Positions 17,840 to 26,049 of a stretch of DNA of 64,000 bases are shown one piece after another (positions within the stretch are counted from its first letter, which is position 1; every line of letters begins with the position of its first letter). The position numbers were made by a program, and so were the translations under genes. Under the pieces are notes generated by a model, which was given only the letters and a program-made list of their open reading frames with translations, made no database searches and was not told the origin of the DNA. The stretch is from NCBI RefSeq assembly GCF_014648655.1, contig NZ_BMRN01000002.1, forward strand, positions 124,001 to 188,000, in the 5' to 3' direction. Origin of the DNA: Streptomyces atratus (GTDB taxonomy: Bacteria; Actinomycetota; Actinomycetes; Streptomycetales; Streptomycetaceae).

Positions 17840-18445
17840 ATGACCACCAGGACGGACGCCCCCACTCGCCGCGAGCAGATCCTCAAGGAGGCTGCCCGCC
17901 TCTTTGCCGAGCGCGGCTTCCACGGCGTCGGCGTCGACGAGATAGGTGCCGCCGTCGGAATCAGCGGCCCCGGCCTCTACCGGCACTTTCCCGGCAAGGA
18001 CGCGATGCTCGCCGAGCTGCTGGTCGGCATCAGTGAGCGACTGCTGGCGGGCGGGCAGCTGCGCGTGTCGGAGGACGCGGCCTGCCAGGACGGCTCCCCG
18101 CACGCCCTGCTCGACGCGCTCATCGAGGGCCATATCGACTTCGCCCTCGACGACCGCCCCCTGATCACCCTCCACGACCGCGAGCTGGACCGCCTCCGGG
18201 ACGCCGACCGCAAGCGGGTCCGACAGCTCCAGCGGCAGTACGTCGAGGTGTGGGTGGAGGTGGTCCGCGAGCTGTATCCGGACCTGCCCGAGCACGAGGC
18301 CCGCGCCGCTGTCCATGCCGTCTTCGGCCTCCTGAACTCGACCCCGCATCTGGGCCGCCCCGACGCGCAGCCGGACCGCGCGGACACGGCGGCGCTGCTG
18401 CACCGGCTGGCGCGCGGGGCGTTCGAGGCGGCGGCCCGTCCGTAG
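17840..18445 (+). CDS. TetR-family regulator, probable repressor of the MCC/leucine operon
   Basis: TetR repressor of 201 residues. The N-terminal helix-turn-helix is REQILKEAARLFAERGFHGV followed by IGAAVGISGPGLYRHFPGKD. The C-terminal ligand domain is of the kind found next to acyl-CoA dehydrogenase genes. No strong ribosome site precedes the ATG. Its promoter carries the same twin palindrome as the MCC operon, so it probably regulates both itself and that operon, perhaps with an acyl-CoA ligand. The two would normally be divergent neighbours; here the 14.3-17.6 kb patch lies between them. Confidence 0.9.
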   Translation: MTTRTDAPTRREQILKEAARLFAERGFHGVGVDEIGAAVGISGPGLYRHFPGKDAMLAELLVGISERLLAGGQLRVSEDAACQDGSPHALLDALIEGHIDFALDDRPLITLHDRELDRLRDADRKRVRQLQRQYVEVWVEVVRELYPDLPEHEARAAVHAVFGLLNSTPHLGRPDAQPDRADTAALLHRLARGAFEAAARP

Positions 18446-18514
18446 GGCCTGTCGGCGGGTGCCCGGTGGGTGCGTCCGCGATGTCCGCCCGAATTTAAAC
18501 ATATGAATTGATGT

Positions 18515-18548
18515 GAAAGGGGTGAGGTGCTTCCTCATATTCCCTTTC
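18515..18548 (+). other. Stem-loop in an AT-rich leader before the glycosyltransferase
   Basis: GAAAGGG (18515-18521) pairs with CCCTTTC (18542-18548), and inside them TGAGG pairs with CCTCA around a TGCTT loop. The surrounding 18490-18640 is AT-rich for this genome (TTTAAACATATGAATTGATG). It could be the end of the tetR transcript or a structured leader of the downstream gene about 90 nt away. Confidence 0.5.
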
Positions 18549-18640
18549 ATTTTCCTCGACGGCTCCGTCGGTCGGAGTGTCGCGGTGACCCGCGGGCATA
18601 TGGTTTGAGTTGTCTCGCCCACGCCTGATGGGGAAATTAA

Positions 18641-20089
18641 ATGAAAAGATGTCAGGTCTCGATCGTTGTCCCCTGTTTCAATGAGGACGAGGTGATCGAG
18701 GCATTTCACCGTGCACTGATCTCCGTCCTCGAACCGACTCGGCGGACCTTCGAGATCTGTTATGTCGACGACGGCAGCAGCGACCGGACCAGGGCCCGGA
18801 TCGGCTCGCTCGCCACCGCGGACCGACGGGTCCGCTACACCTCCTTCAGCCGCAATTTCGGCAAGGAGGCCGCCATGCTCGCGGGGCTGCGCATGTCCCG
18901 CGGCGAAGCCGTCGTGCTCATGGACGCCGACCTCCAGCATCCGCCCGAACTTCTCCCCCGCATGCTGGAGTTGCGCCGACGCGGGTACGACCAGGTCGTC
19001 GCGAGGCGGGACCGGACGGGTGAAGGCGCCCTGCGCAGCTTTCTCAGCGCCGCCTACTACCGGGCCATGGGCCGGTGCATGGACGTCGAGGTCGTCGACG
19101 GCGAGGGCGACTTCAGGCTGCTGTCACGCACCGCGGTGGACGCCGTACTCGCGCTGCCCGAGACCAACCGGTTCTCCAAGGGGATCTTCTCCTGGGTCGG
19201 CTTCGACACCGTCAGCTTCACCTACCGGAACATCCAGCGTGCGGCCGGGAGTTCGAAGTGGGGCAGCAGGAATCTGCTCAACTACGGGATCGACGGACTG
19301 ATCTCCTTCAACAGCCGTCCCCTGCGCCTGGCGATCCACGCCGGCCTCGCCCTCGCGCTGGCGGCACTGGGATACGCCCTGTGGATCATCGCCGACGTTG
19401 TTCTGCACGGTGTCGCCGTACCCGGCTACACCACCCTGCTGACCGCCGTCGTGGCGCTCGGCGGCATCCAGCTCGCCACGCTCGGCGTCATCGGCGAATA
19501 CGTGGGACGCATCTACAGCGAGTCGAAACGCCGTCCGCATTACGTGGTGCGCGAAACGAACGAATCCCCGAATGTTCCCCCGGTCGATATTCCAGCCGAT
19601 ACGCCGGACGAGGTCCATGCAGCTTCGCCCGCACAAGTGGTCGAGAGGCCGATGGCGGGGCACGCCGGGGCGACCGCGCTCGGGGCCGCCAGGTCCCGCA
19701 CCGTACGCCAATTCGTCATTTTCGCGATGCTCGGAACCATCAATACGGCGGTGTATCTGGCGGTGTACGCCTCGCTGAACACCTGGATTCCCTATCTGGC
19801 CGCGCATGTCGTCGGATATGCGGCCAGCATCGTGGGATCGTTCCTACTCAACTCGTACATCACCTGCCGCACGAAGCCGACCTGGCACGCCTTCGCCCGG
19901 TACCCCCTGTCGAGCATCGTCAATCTCGTTCTCACCGGCGCCCTGCTCTACCTCGGCGTCAGCAGGCTGGGCATGGACAAGAACATCGCTGCCGTGGCCG
20001 CGGGAATCCTCGCCACTCCCTTCTCGTTCCTGCTCGCCCGCTGGGCCATCGACTCCGGTGCTGCCCTGGCCCGCCAACGTGCCGTCTGA
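18641..20089 (+). CDS. Family 2 glycosyltransferase fused to a GtrA-like membrane domain
   Basis: Membrane protein of 482 residues. Residues 1-230 are a DPMS/GtrB-like GT2 domain with [30 protein letters not shown] and [20 protein letters not shown]. Two helices (about 235-300) end in [19 protein letters not shown], as in undecaprenyl-phosphate glucosyltransferases. A linker of about 50 residues leads to a GtrA domain (about 350-475) with [20 protein letters not shown] and [13 protein letters not shown]. The enzyme likely makes and flips a polyprenyl-phosphate sugar for surface glycosylation. The fusion of GtrB- and GtrA-like parts is notable. Confidence 0.88.
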   Translation: MKRCQVSIVVPCFNEDEVIEAFHRALISVLEPTRRTFEICYVDDGSSDRTRARIGSLATADRRVRYTSFSRNFGKEAAMLAGLRMSRGEAVVLMDADLQHPPELLPRMLELRRRGYDQVVARRDRTGEGALRSFLSAAYYRAMGRCMDVEVVDGEGDFRLLSRTAVDAVLALPETNRFSKGIFSWVGFDTVSFTYRNIQRAAGSSKWGSRNLLNYGIDGLISFNSRPLRLAIHAGLALALAALGYALWIIADVVLHGVAVPGYTTLLTAVVALGGIQLATLGVIGEYVGRIYSESKRRPHYVVRETNESPNVPPVDIPADTPDEVHAASPAQVVERPMAGHAGATALGAARSRTVRQFVIFAMLGTINTAVYLAVYASLNTWIPYLAAHVVGYAASIVGSFLLNSYITCRTKPTWHAFARYPLSSIVNLVLTGALLYLGVSRLGMDKNIAAVAAGILATPFSFLLARWAIDSGAALARQRAV

Positions 20090-20185
20090 CCGGGAGCCGT
20101 GCCGGACACACCACAGCTTGATCCCACACCGCCTGAACCTCTCGGCGCGCAAGACGCGAGCAACGTACGAAGGGCAGCAGCGCAC

Positions 20186-21691
20186 ATGACCGCTGACACC
20201 GCGAAAACCACTGACACACAGCAGGAGAACGAGAAGTCCCACCGACCGGAGAACCACCCCGGCTCCTCACGGCGATGGGCGACGATCTGGACGACGGCCC
20301 TCACCCTGCTGCCGCTCGCCCTGCTCGGCGCGGCCTTCTGGATCGGCCGCCTGGTCCGCCCGGGCGGGGACGACTGGTGCTTCCTCCCGGTCGTACGCGA
20401 CGAGGGCGCCTCCGGAATGATCGCGAAATTCTTCCTCCACGACAACGGACGTGTCGCCAACGCACTGCTGGTCGTCGCGTACGGGGCGTACGGCGTCGCG
20501 GGGCAACGATGGTTCGCCCTGGTCAGCGGGGTGCTCATGCTGGGCATCCTCTGGCTGCTGACCGCCTCGGCGCTCAAGAGGGCCGGGCTGACCGGGCCGC
20601 GCGGACTCGCGCTGCTGGTGGCGGCGATGATGGCGGCGGTCTTCCTTCTCGCGACGTCCAACACGTACAAGACGTTCTACTGGCCCGCCTCCTCCGTTTC
20701 GCACACCCTCGCACCGGTCCTGGCCTGCGCCGCCGTGATCCCTCTGCTGCGCGCACGGACCGGGTGGGGACGAGCCTTCGCGCTGGGCACCGCATACGTG
20801 GGCGGGGTCTTCATCGGCACACTGTCGGAGGAGACGTCGGTCGTCGTGCTCGTCGTGCTCGCCGCTCTCCTGGTGATCAGCTGCTGGGCCCTTCCCGGTT
20901 CCGGCCGGACCCTTGCGCGTATCTGGTGCGTGGTCGCCTTCGCCGGGGTCGCGGTCGGGGCGATCATCCTGTACGTGTCGCCCGGCGCACGCGCCCGGCG
21001 TGAGCGGTTCGGCGCCGACACCACCTCCGTGTTCGGCCCGGAGACGCTGACGGTGGCGCTGCGGGCGTTCGGGGAGATCCTGGGGACGATCTTCACGACC
21101 TGGCAGTATCTGGGAGCGGTCGCCGTCGGCGTACTGCTGGGACTGATGGTGCGCGGTGGTGAGCAGGGACCGGGCGGGCCCCTGCGGCGCAGGCCCCTCC
21201 GCGTGGTCCTCGTCGGATTGCTCGCCTTCCTGGTCTCCGGGTACCTCTGCACCGTCGTCGCCTACCCGGCCTTCGGGCAGAGCGTGGTGAGGGCGCCGCG
21301 CATCTGGGGCGATTTCCTCCTGCTGTACGTGATGCTCCTGGTCGCCGTCGGCGCCCTGCTGGGACGGGTGCTGCGCAATCGCCGGTGGGGGATCAGTGCG
21401 CTGACGTCGGTGGCCGCCGGAGCCGCGTGTGCTGCGGCCTGCGTCGGTCTTGCCGTCCCGTTGTCCCAGCTGGAACCGAAGATGGACGTGCGCGCCCAGC
21501 GCTGGGACCGCCAGGACCGGTGGCTGAAGGCCCAGGCGGCGCGCGGCACCCAGGTGCTTCCGTACACACCGGTGTCGGTCAGCGGGATGGTGGAGCCGTT
21601 CGGCGATCAGGGCCGGAAGGTGTGGCCGGGGCAGTGCGTCGCCAAGTACTACCACCTCAAGAAGGTCACGTACTCGACCCGGCTTCCCTGA
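20186..21691 (+). CDS. Polytopic membrane protein (DUF6056-like)
   Basis: An integral membrane protein of 501 residues with about ten or eleven hydrophobic helices. The first extracytoplasmic loop has RPGGDDWCFLPVVRDEGA, an acidic-pair loop of the kind seen in GT-C glycosyltransferases and DUF6056 proteins. A GTG at 20099 in the same frame would add 29 residues, but that stretch has weak third-position GC and poor spacing, so ATG 20186 is chosen. It follows the glycosyltransferase/GtrA gene on the same strand. It may use the lipid-linked sugar made by that enzyme (inference). Confidence 0.75.
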   Translation: MTADTAKTTDTQQENEKSHRPENHPGSSRRWATIWTTALTLLPLALLGAAFWIGRLVRPGGDDWCFLPVVRDEGASGMIAKFFLHDNGRVANALLVVAYGAYGVAGQRWFALVSGVLMLGILWLLTASALKRAGLTGPRGLALLVAAMMAAVFLLATSNTYKTFYWPASSVSHTLAPVLACAAVIPLLRARTGWGRAFALGTAYVGGVFIGTLSEETSVVVLVVLAALLVISCWALPGSGRTLARIWCVVAFAGVAVGAIILYVSPGARARRERFGADTTSVFGPETLTVALRAFGEILGTIFTTWQYLGAVAVGVLLGLMVRGGEQGPGGPLRRRPLRVVLVGLLAFLVSGYLCTVVAYPAFGQSVVRAPRIWGDFLLLYVMLLVAVGALLGRVLRNRRWGISALTSVAAGAACAAACVGLAVPLSQLEPKMDVRAQRWDRQDRWLKAQAARGTQVLPYTPVSVSGMVEPFGDQGRKVWPGQCVAKYYHLKKVTYSTRLP

Positions 21692-21790
21692 GCGGCCGGC
21701 GGGCCGGTCCGTGCGTTTCGCCGAGCAGCCGGCCCGTCCGTCGTGCAAGACACCCGGCACACTGTGCACACCTGACGGCACAATGGGTTC

Positions 21791-22570
21791 ATGCCGATAC
21801 CCAGCCGTGCCGCCCTCGTCGAACACCTCGTCCGTACGCGCATCGCCGGAGACGTCGCCACACCCCGCGACAACAACCTCTCCCACTACCGCAAGCTCGC
21901 CAACGGCGACCGCCACTACTGGCTGGGCCTGGAGCTCGGGGACCGGTGGCGCGACGAGCAGGACGTGCTGGCCGTGATGGCCGAGCGCTGCGGGGTCAGC
22001 GACGACCCGGAGCACCGGTTCGGGCAGGACACCATCGACCCGGAGCTGACGGTCGACGCCCTGGAGCGGATGGCGGCACGGCTGCGGAAGGCGGCGGCGG
22101 GGGCGCAGCGGGTGCTGTTCGCGACCGGGCACCCGGGCGGGCTCCTCGATGTGCACCGGCAGACCGCACAGGCGCTGCGGGCGGCCGGCTGCGAGATCGT
22201 ACGGATTCCCTCGGGGCTGGTGGCCGACGAGGGCATGGTGTTCCAGTTCGCGGACGTCGCGGTGCAGGAGCGCGGCGCGACGCTCTGGCACACGCACTCG
22301 CCCGCCCCGATGGCCGCGATCCTGGACGGTCTGGAGCGGGAGGGCCGGCCGCTGCCGGACCTGGTGGTCGCCGACCACGGGTGGGCGGGGTGCGCGGCAC
22401 AGCGCGGACTGGACGCGGTGGGGTACGCGGACTGCAACGACCCGGCGTTGTTCCTCGGCGAGGCGGAGGGGACGCTCCAGGTGGCCGTACCACTGGACGA
22501 CCATGTGCTGGACCCGCGTTTCTACGACCCGCTGACGGACTATCTGCTGGACGCGGCGGGGCTGATCTGA
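21791..22570 (+). CDS. Phosphatase-family protein
   Basis: A 259-residue cytoplasmic protein that I place in the actinobacterial phosphatase family (Pfam Phosphatase, PF15698 type) by overall pattern. IAGDVATPRDNNLSHYRKLA lies near the N-terminus, with RVLFATGHPGGLLDVHRQ and VVADHGWAGCAAQRGLD further on. No signal peptide or membrane segment. The substrate is unknown. It is convergent with the thioesterase gene, and the two share a hairpin terminator. Confidence 0.72.
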   Translation: MPIPSRAALVEHLVRTRIAGDVATPRDNNLSHYRKLANGDRHYWLGLELGDRWRDEQDVLAVMAERCGVSDDPEHRFGQDTIDPELTVDALERMAARLRKAAAGAQRVLFATGHPGGLLDVHRQTAQALRAAGCEIVRIPSGLVADEGMVFQFADVAVQERGATLWHTHSPAPMAAILDGLEREGRPLPDLVVADHGWAGCAAQRGLDAVGYADCNDPALFLGEAEGTLQVAVPLDDHVLDPRFYDPLTDYLLDAAGLI

Positions 22571-22594
22571 GGCCGACTCGTCCAACGCCGGTTG

Positions 22595-22623
22595 ATCGGG
22601 CGCCGGCTGATCCGGCGCCCGAT
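22595..22623. terminator. Bidirectional hairpin between phosphatase and thioesterase genes
   Basis: A perfect 12-bp GC stem (22595-22606 with 22612-22623, loop CTGAT) lies in the 69-bp gap between the convergent stops at 22570 and 22640. It can serve both transcripts. Confidence 0.82.
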
Positions 22624-22639
22624 GCTCAGGGGGGAAGCG

Positions 22640-23515
22640 TCAGTCCCGGGGGACGCGGACCACGCCCTCCTGGATGACCGTGATCGCCAGCCGGCCGTCC
22701 TGCGTGTAGATACGGGCCTGACCGAGCCCGCGCCCACCGGACGCGGACGGCGACTCCTGGTCGTACAGCAGCCATTCGTCGGCCCGGAAGGGACGGTGGA
22801 ACCACATCGCGTGGTCCAGGCTCGCCCCGACCACGTCGCCGACCGTCCAGCCGCCGCGCCCATGGGCGAGGAGCACCGAGTCGAGCAACGTCATGTCGGA
22901 GACGTACGTCGCCATGCAGAGATGCAGCAGCGGGTCGTCCGCGAGCTTGCCGTTGGTGCGGAACCACACCTGGGAGCGGGGCTCGCGCGGTTCGCCGACC
23001 GTGCCGAAGGGCGGCGCGTCCACATACCGCAGGTCGACCGCGTCCCGCGCCTCGATCAGCCGGTCCACGACACCCGGATCGCTGAAGCGGTCCGCGTACC
23101 GGGGCAGCATCTGCGCGGCCGTGGGCAGCGTCTCTGGGTCCGGGGCGGGCGGCATGTCCGCCTGGTGCTCCAGGCCCTCCTCGTACGTCTGGAAGGACGC
23201 CGAGAGATGGAAGATCGGCTGGCCGTGCTGGACGGCGACGACCCGGCGGGTGGTGAAGGAACGGCCGTCACGGATGCGGTCGACGCTGTAGACGATCGGC
23301 GCGCCCGGGTCGCCCATCCGCAGGAAGTACGAGTGCAGGGAGTGGGCGGTGCGGTCGGCCGGGACGGTACGGCCTGCGGCGACCAGGGCCTGGGCCGCGA
23401 CCTGGCCGCCGAAGACGCGGGGCACGACCGCCGAACGGCTCGTACCCCGGAAGATGTCCCGCTCGATCTGCTCCAGGTCGAGCAGATCGAGCAGGGAGTC
23501 AAGTGCTGAGCTCAT
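22640..23515 (-). CDS. tesB: Acyl-CoA thioesterase II (TesB family)
   Basis: Double-hotdog thioesterase of 291 residues hydrolysing acyl-CoA. It starts MSSALDSLLDLLDLEQIERD. FGGQVAAQALVAAGRTVP and HSLHSYFLRMGDP belong to the first hotdog. ASLDHAMWFHRPFRADEWLLY contains the conserved Asp region and ARIYTQDGRLAITVIQEGVV the late Gln of the Asp/Thr/Gln active site. It lies 19 nt after the acyl-CoA dehydrogenase and forms a two-gene fatty-acid unit with it. Confidence 0.92.
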   Translation of the reverse strand: MSSALDSLLDLLDLEQIERDIFRGTSRSAVVPRVFGGQVAAQALVAAGRTVPADRTAHSLHSYFLRMGDPGAPIVYSVDRIRDGRSFTTRRVVAVQHGQPIFHLSASFQTYEEGLEHQADMPPAPDPETLPTAAQMLPRYADRFSDPGVVDRLIEARDAVDLRYVDAPPFGTVGEPREPRSQVWFRTNGKLADDPLLHLCMATYVSDMTLLDSVLLAHGRGGWTVGDVVGASLDHAMWFHRPFRADEWLLYDQESPSASGGRGLGQARIYTQDGRLAITVIQEGVVRVPRD

Positions 23516-23534
23516 GGAGGGAACGTAACCGCTC

Positions 23535-24692
23535 TTACAGGCCCATGGACTTGGCGATGATCGACTTCATGACCTCGCTGGTACCGCCGTAGATGCGGTT
23601 GACCCGGTTGTCCGCGTACAGGCGGGCGATCGGGTACTCGTTCATGTAGCCGTAGCCGCCGTGCAGCTGGAGGCAGCGGTCGATGACGCGGTGCGCGACC
23701 TCGGTGCAGAAGAGCTTCGCGGAGGCGGCCTCGGCGGCGGTCAGCTCACCGGCGTCGTGGGCCTCGATGGCGCGGTCGCAGACGGCCTCGGCGGCGTCCA
23801 CCTCGGCCTGGCAGGCGGCCAGCTCGAACTTGGTGTTCTGGAAGGACGCGACGGTCTTGCCGAAGACGGTGCGCTCCGAGACGTAACTCTGGGCGAACCG
23901 GACGGCGGCCTTGGCCTGGGCGTACGCGCCGACGGCGATGCCGAGGCGCTCCTGCGGCAGGTTCTGGCCGAGGTAGGAGAAGCCCTTGTTCTCCTCGCCG
24001 AGGAGGTCCTCGACCGGCACCTTGACGTCGACGAAGGCCAGCTCGGCGGTGTCGGAGGTGCGCAGGCCCAGCTTGTCGAGCTTGCGGCCGACCGAGTAGC
24101 CCTCGGCCTTGGTGTCGACGACGAGGAGGGAGATACCGAAACGGCGGTCGTCCTCCTTCGGGGCGGCGGTACGGGCGCAGACGATGACCCGGTCGGCGTG
24201 GACGCCACCGGTGATGAACGTCTTGGCGCCGTTGAGGATGTAGTGCGTGCCGTCCTCGGAGAGCTTGGCGGTGGTCTTCATGCCGGCCAGGTCGGAACCC
24301 GTGCCCGGCTCGGTCATGGCGATGGCGTACATCGTCTTGCCGGTGACGAAGTCCGGCAGCCAGCGCTTCTTCTGCTCCTCGGTGGCGTACGCCTTGATGT
24401 ACGGCAGGCAGAGCAGGACGTGCACACCGGAGCCACCGAAGTTGACGGCCGCGCGGGCGCACTCCTCGGAGATGATCGCCTCGAACTTGAAGGACTCGAC
24501 CCCGGCGCCGCCGAACTCCTCCGGCACCTCGATGCCGAATATGCCCAGCTCCGCGAGCTTGTAGTAGAAGTCGCGGGGCACCTGGCCGGCCGCGAACCAC
24601 TCGTCGTAGACGGGGGCGACCTCGGCCTCGATGAAGGCGCGGATGGTCTCCCGGAACGCCTCGTGGTCCTCGTTGAATACCGTACGGCGCAC
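23535..24692 (-). CDS. Acyl-CoA dehydrogenase
   Basis: FAD-dependent acyl-CoA dehydrogenase of 385 residues. AIAMTEPGTGSDLAGMKTTA is the N-terminal signature. QLHGGYGYMNEYPIARLYAD followed by RIYGGTSEVMKSIIAKSMGL is the C-terminal one; here GGTSE replaces the EGTSE of the first dehydrogenase at 8130. The GTG start is set by AAGGAGG at 24700-24706, 7 nt upstream. It is co-transcribed with tesB. A long dyad at 24733-24758 upstream is a likely operator. Substrate chain length cannot be told from sequence. Confidence 0.92.
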   Translation of the reverse strand: MRRTVFNEDHEAFRETIRAFIEAEVAPVYDEWFAAGQVPRDFYYKLAELGIFGIEVPEEFGGAGVESFKFEAIISEECARAAVNFGGSGVHVLLCLPYIKAYATEEQKKRWLPDFVTGKTMYAIAMTEPGTGSDLAGMKTTAKLSEDGTHYILNGAKTFITGGVHADRVIVCARTAAPKEDDRRFGISLLVVDTKAEGYSVGRKLDKLGLRTSDTAELAFVDVKVPVEDLLGEENKGFSYLGQNLPQERLGIAVGAYAQAKAAVRFAQSYVSERTVFGKTVASFQNTKFELAACQAEVDAAEAVCDRAIEAHDAGELTAAEAASAKLFCTEVAHRVIDRCLQLHGGYGYMNEYPIARLYADNRVNRIYGGTSEVMKSIIAKSMGL

Positions 24693-24732
24693 GGGGGTGC
24701 CTCCTTGGTCAGCTTCGGGCGGGATTCGGCCG

Positions 24733-24758
24733 GGACTGGCTAAGCGCTTGCTCAGTCC
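24733..24758. promoter_or_regulatory. 26-bp dyad operator before the dehydrogenase/thioesterase operon
   Basis: Outer arms GGACTG and CAGTCC enclose a perfect core AAGCGCTT. Of 13 possible pairs 10 are matched and one more is G:T. It lies 41 nt upstream of the GTG start, so it probably overlaps the promoter. A TetR-type fatty-acid regulator is the likely binder, although the AAGCGCTT core also occurs in the LacI-type site at 51195. Confidence 0.6.
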
Positions 24759-24838
24759 TGGTCAAAAGTTACCCGGCAGTCACCGAAGCTGTCCAGGGTG
24801 ATGCTGAGCACGCCCGCGCGGAGCGTCCGGCAGCGGAC

Positions 24839-24883
24839 GCGCGAGAGCCCTTCCCGGCCGCCGGCCGGGAAGGGCTCTCGCGC
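24839..24883. terminator. Very strong hairpin after the inhibitor gene
   Basis: A perfect 21-bp stem with a three-base loop (arms 24839-24859 and 24863-24883) lies 13 nt past the stop of the 24896-25312 gene. It is the longest perfect stem in the window and a clear terminator for that gene. Confidence 0.85.
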
Positions 24884-24895
24884 TGTCTGCGTTCC

Positions 24896-25312
24896 CTACT
24901 GCGGCTTGAAGGAGCGGATCTGGTAGCTCCCCTGGAGGTTGCCGCCGCTTCCGGCGGGGGTGGATCCGACGCGGGCGTTGTAGTTGGTCTGCGTGTAGTA
25001 CTGAACGCGGTGCCCGGTCGCGTTCCACACGGAGCGCACGTTCTGGCCCCGCTGGATGAAGGAGCAGTCGTCGGCGGTATTCGCCCGCTTCTTGTCCGAC
25101 CACTGGCAGCGGGTGCCGCCTCCGTTCCAGTCGCTGTAGATACAGAAGTAGCCGGGACTGCAGCTGTAGGAAGCCCTGGCGCTCTCGACGGCGGCGTTCG
25201 TGCTGGTGCTCTTCACGGCGGCGTTCTCGGCGGCCCCGGCGGCGGCGGGCCCGGCGCCGAGCCCCAGGGTCATGGCGATCGAGGTGACGGCGAGCGCGGT
25301 GACGCGGTTCAT
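24896..25312 (-). CDS. Secreted peptidase-inhibitor I36-like protein
   Basis: An exported protein of 138 residues with a Sec signal peptide (MNRVTALAVTSIAMTLGLGA, cleavage near AAAGA). The mature part has four cysteines. YSCSPGYFCIYSDWNGGGTRC and NVRSVWNATGHRVQYYTQTN give the pattern of the small I36 (SMPI-like) inhibitor/beta-gamma-crystallin fold common in Streptomyces secretomes. It may inhibit metalloproteases outside the cell. It is monocistronic. Confidence 0.8.
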   Translation of the reverse strand: MNRVTALAVTSIAMTLGLGAGPAAAGAAENAAVKSTSTNAAVESARASYSCSPGYFCIYSDWNGGGTRCQWSDKKRANTADDCSFIQRGQNVRSVWNATGHRVQYYTQTNYNARVGSTPAGSGGNLQGSYQIRSFKPQ

Positions 25313-25545
25313 GACGGAAACCTCTTCTCCTGACGGTGATCAAGGCTCTGCCCCTGATCACCGGCAGCCTGGCACGGCTGTGACCTGCGCAGACAGGCGC
25401 GGATGCGGGGCGCTCGAAGCCCACATCGGGGGCCGCGGTGCTCCGCTGTACACCGGCGCGCATGCGTGCCCGGCGAGATCAACCGCGGACGCCCCACGCC
25501 CTCCCGGCGCACGCACCGTAGGGTGACCCCTTTTGGGGGTGGATC

Positions 25546-25905
25546 ATGTTCAAAGGCGTACGCACCGTGATGGTTTTCGCGGACAGTCCTGAGGCTTCGG
25601 CGCGGTGGTACGGCGAACTGCTCGATGTCCCGGTGCAGGTCGATGTCAGTGATACGGGCGCGGTCTATGCCTGGGTGGAGATCGGCGGGGTCGAGCTCGG
25701 CTTCCACCCGGCCGATGACGCGCGCAACCCGAGAGGCGGCAGTCCGGTCGTGTACTGGAGCGTGGACGACGTCGACGCAGTCCGGGAGCTACTGCTGGCC
25801 GCGGGCTGCGAGCACCACCGCGGGCCCCTGACGATCGAACCGGGTCGGCGCATCGCGCAACTCCGCGACCCGTTAGGCACGATCATCGGCATCGACGGCA
25901 AGTAG
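25546..25905 (+). CDS. VOC/glyoxalase-fold protein
   Basis: A 119-residue single-domain vicinal-oxygen-chelate protein. VMVFADSPEASARWYGELLD is the first beta-alpha unit, VELGFHP the first metal-ligand strand and QLRDPLGTIIGIDG the C-terminal strand. Half-domain size suggests a homodimer. The substrate is unknown; such proteins include resistance and dioxygenase-like members. A GGGGGTGG stretch precedes the ATG. Gap 25313-25545 holds two divergent promoters without clear motifs. Confidence 0.82.
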   Translation: MFKGVRTVMVFADSPEASARWYGELLDVPVQVDVSDTGAVYAWVEIGGVELGFHPADDARNPRGGSPVVYWSVDDVDAVRELLLAAGCEHHRGPLTIEPGRRIAQLRDPLGTIIGIDGK

Positions 25906-25942
25906 GCGATGTGCAGGGTGGATGTGCTGAGTGGTGGCGCGG

Positions 25943-26049
25943 TCAGGCTGCGAACTCGCCGCTCTTGACCGCTGCGATGAACGAGGACCAGCCGGCTGCC
26001 GGGAAGACGAGGGCGGGGCCGTGCGGAGCCTTGGAGTCGCTGCCGCGGG
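25943..26049 (-). pseudogene. DUF397 gene, C-terminal remnant
   Basis: On the minus strand the last 34 codons read RGSDSKAPHGPALVFPAAGW and end SSFIAAVKSGEFAA. This is the conserved C-terminal half of DUF397 (compare RDSKIPNGPALTFSADGW in the intact gene at 62988-63212). The N-terminal half, with the usual W-KSSYSGG motif, is absent: immediately upstream is the stop of the histidine kinase. No start codon with a ribosome site is seen. Confidence 0.72.
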
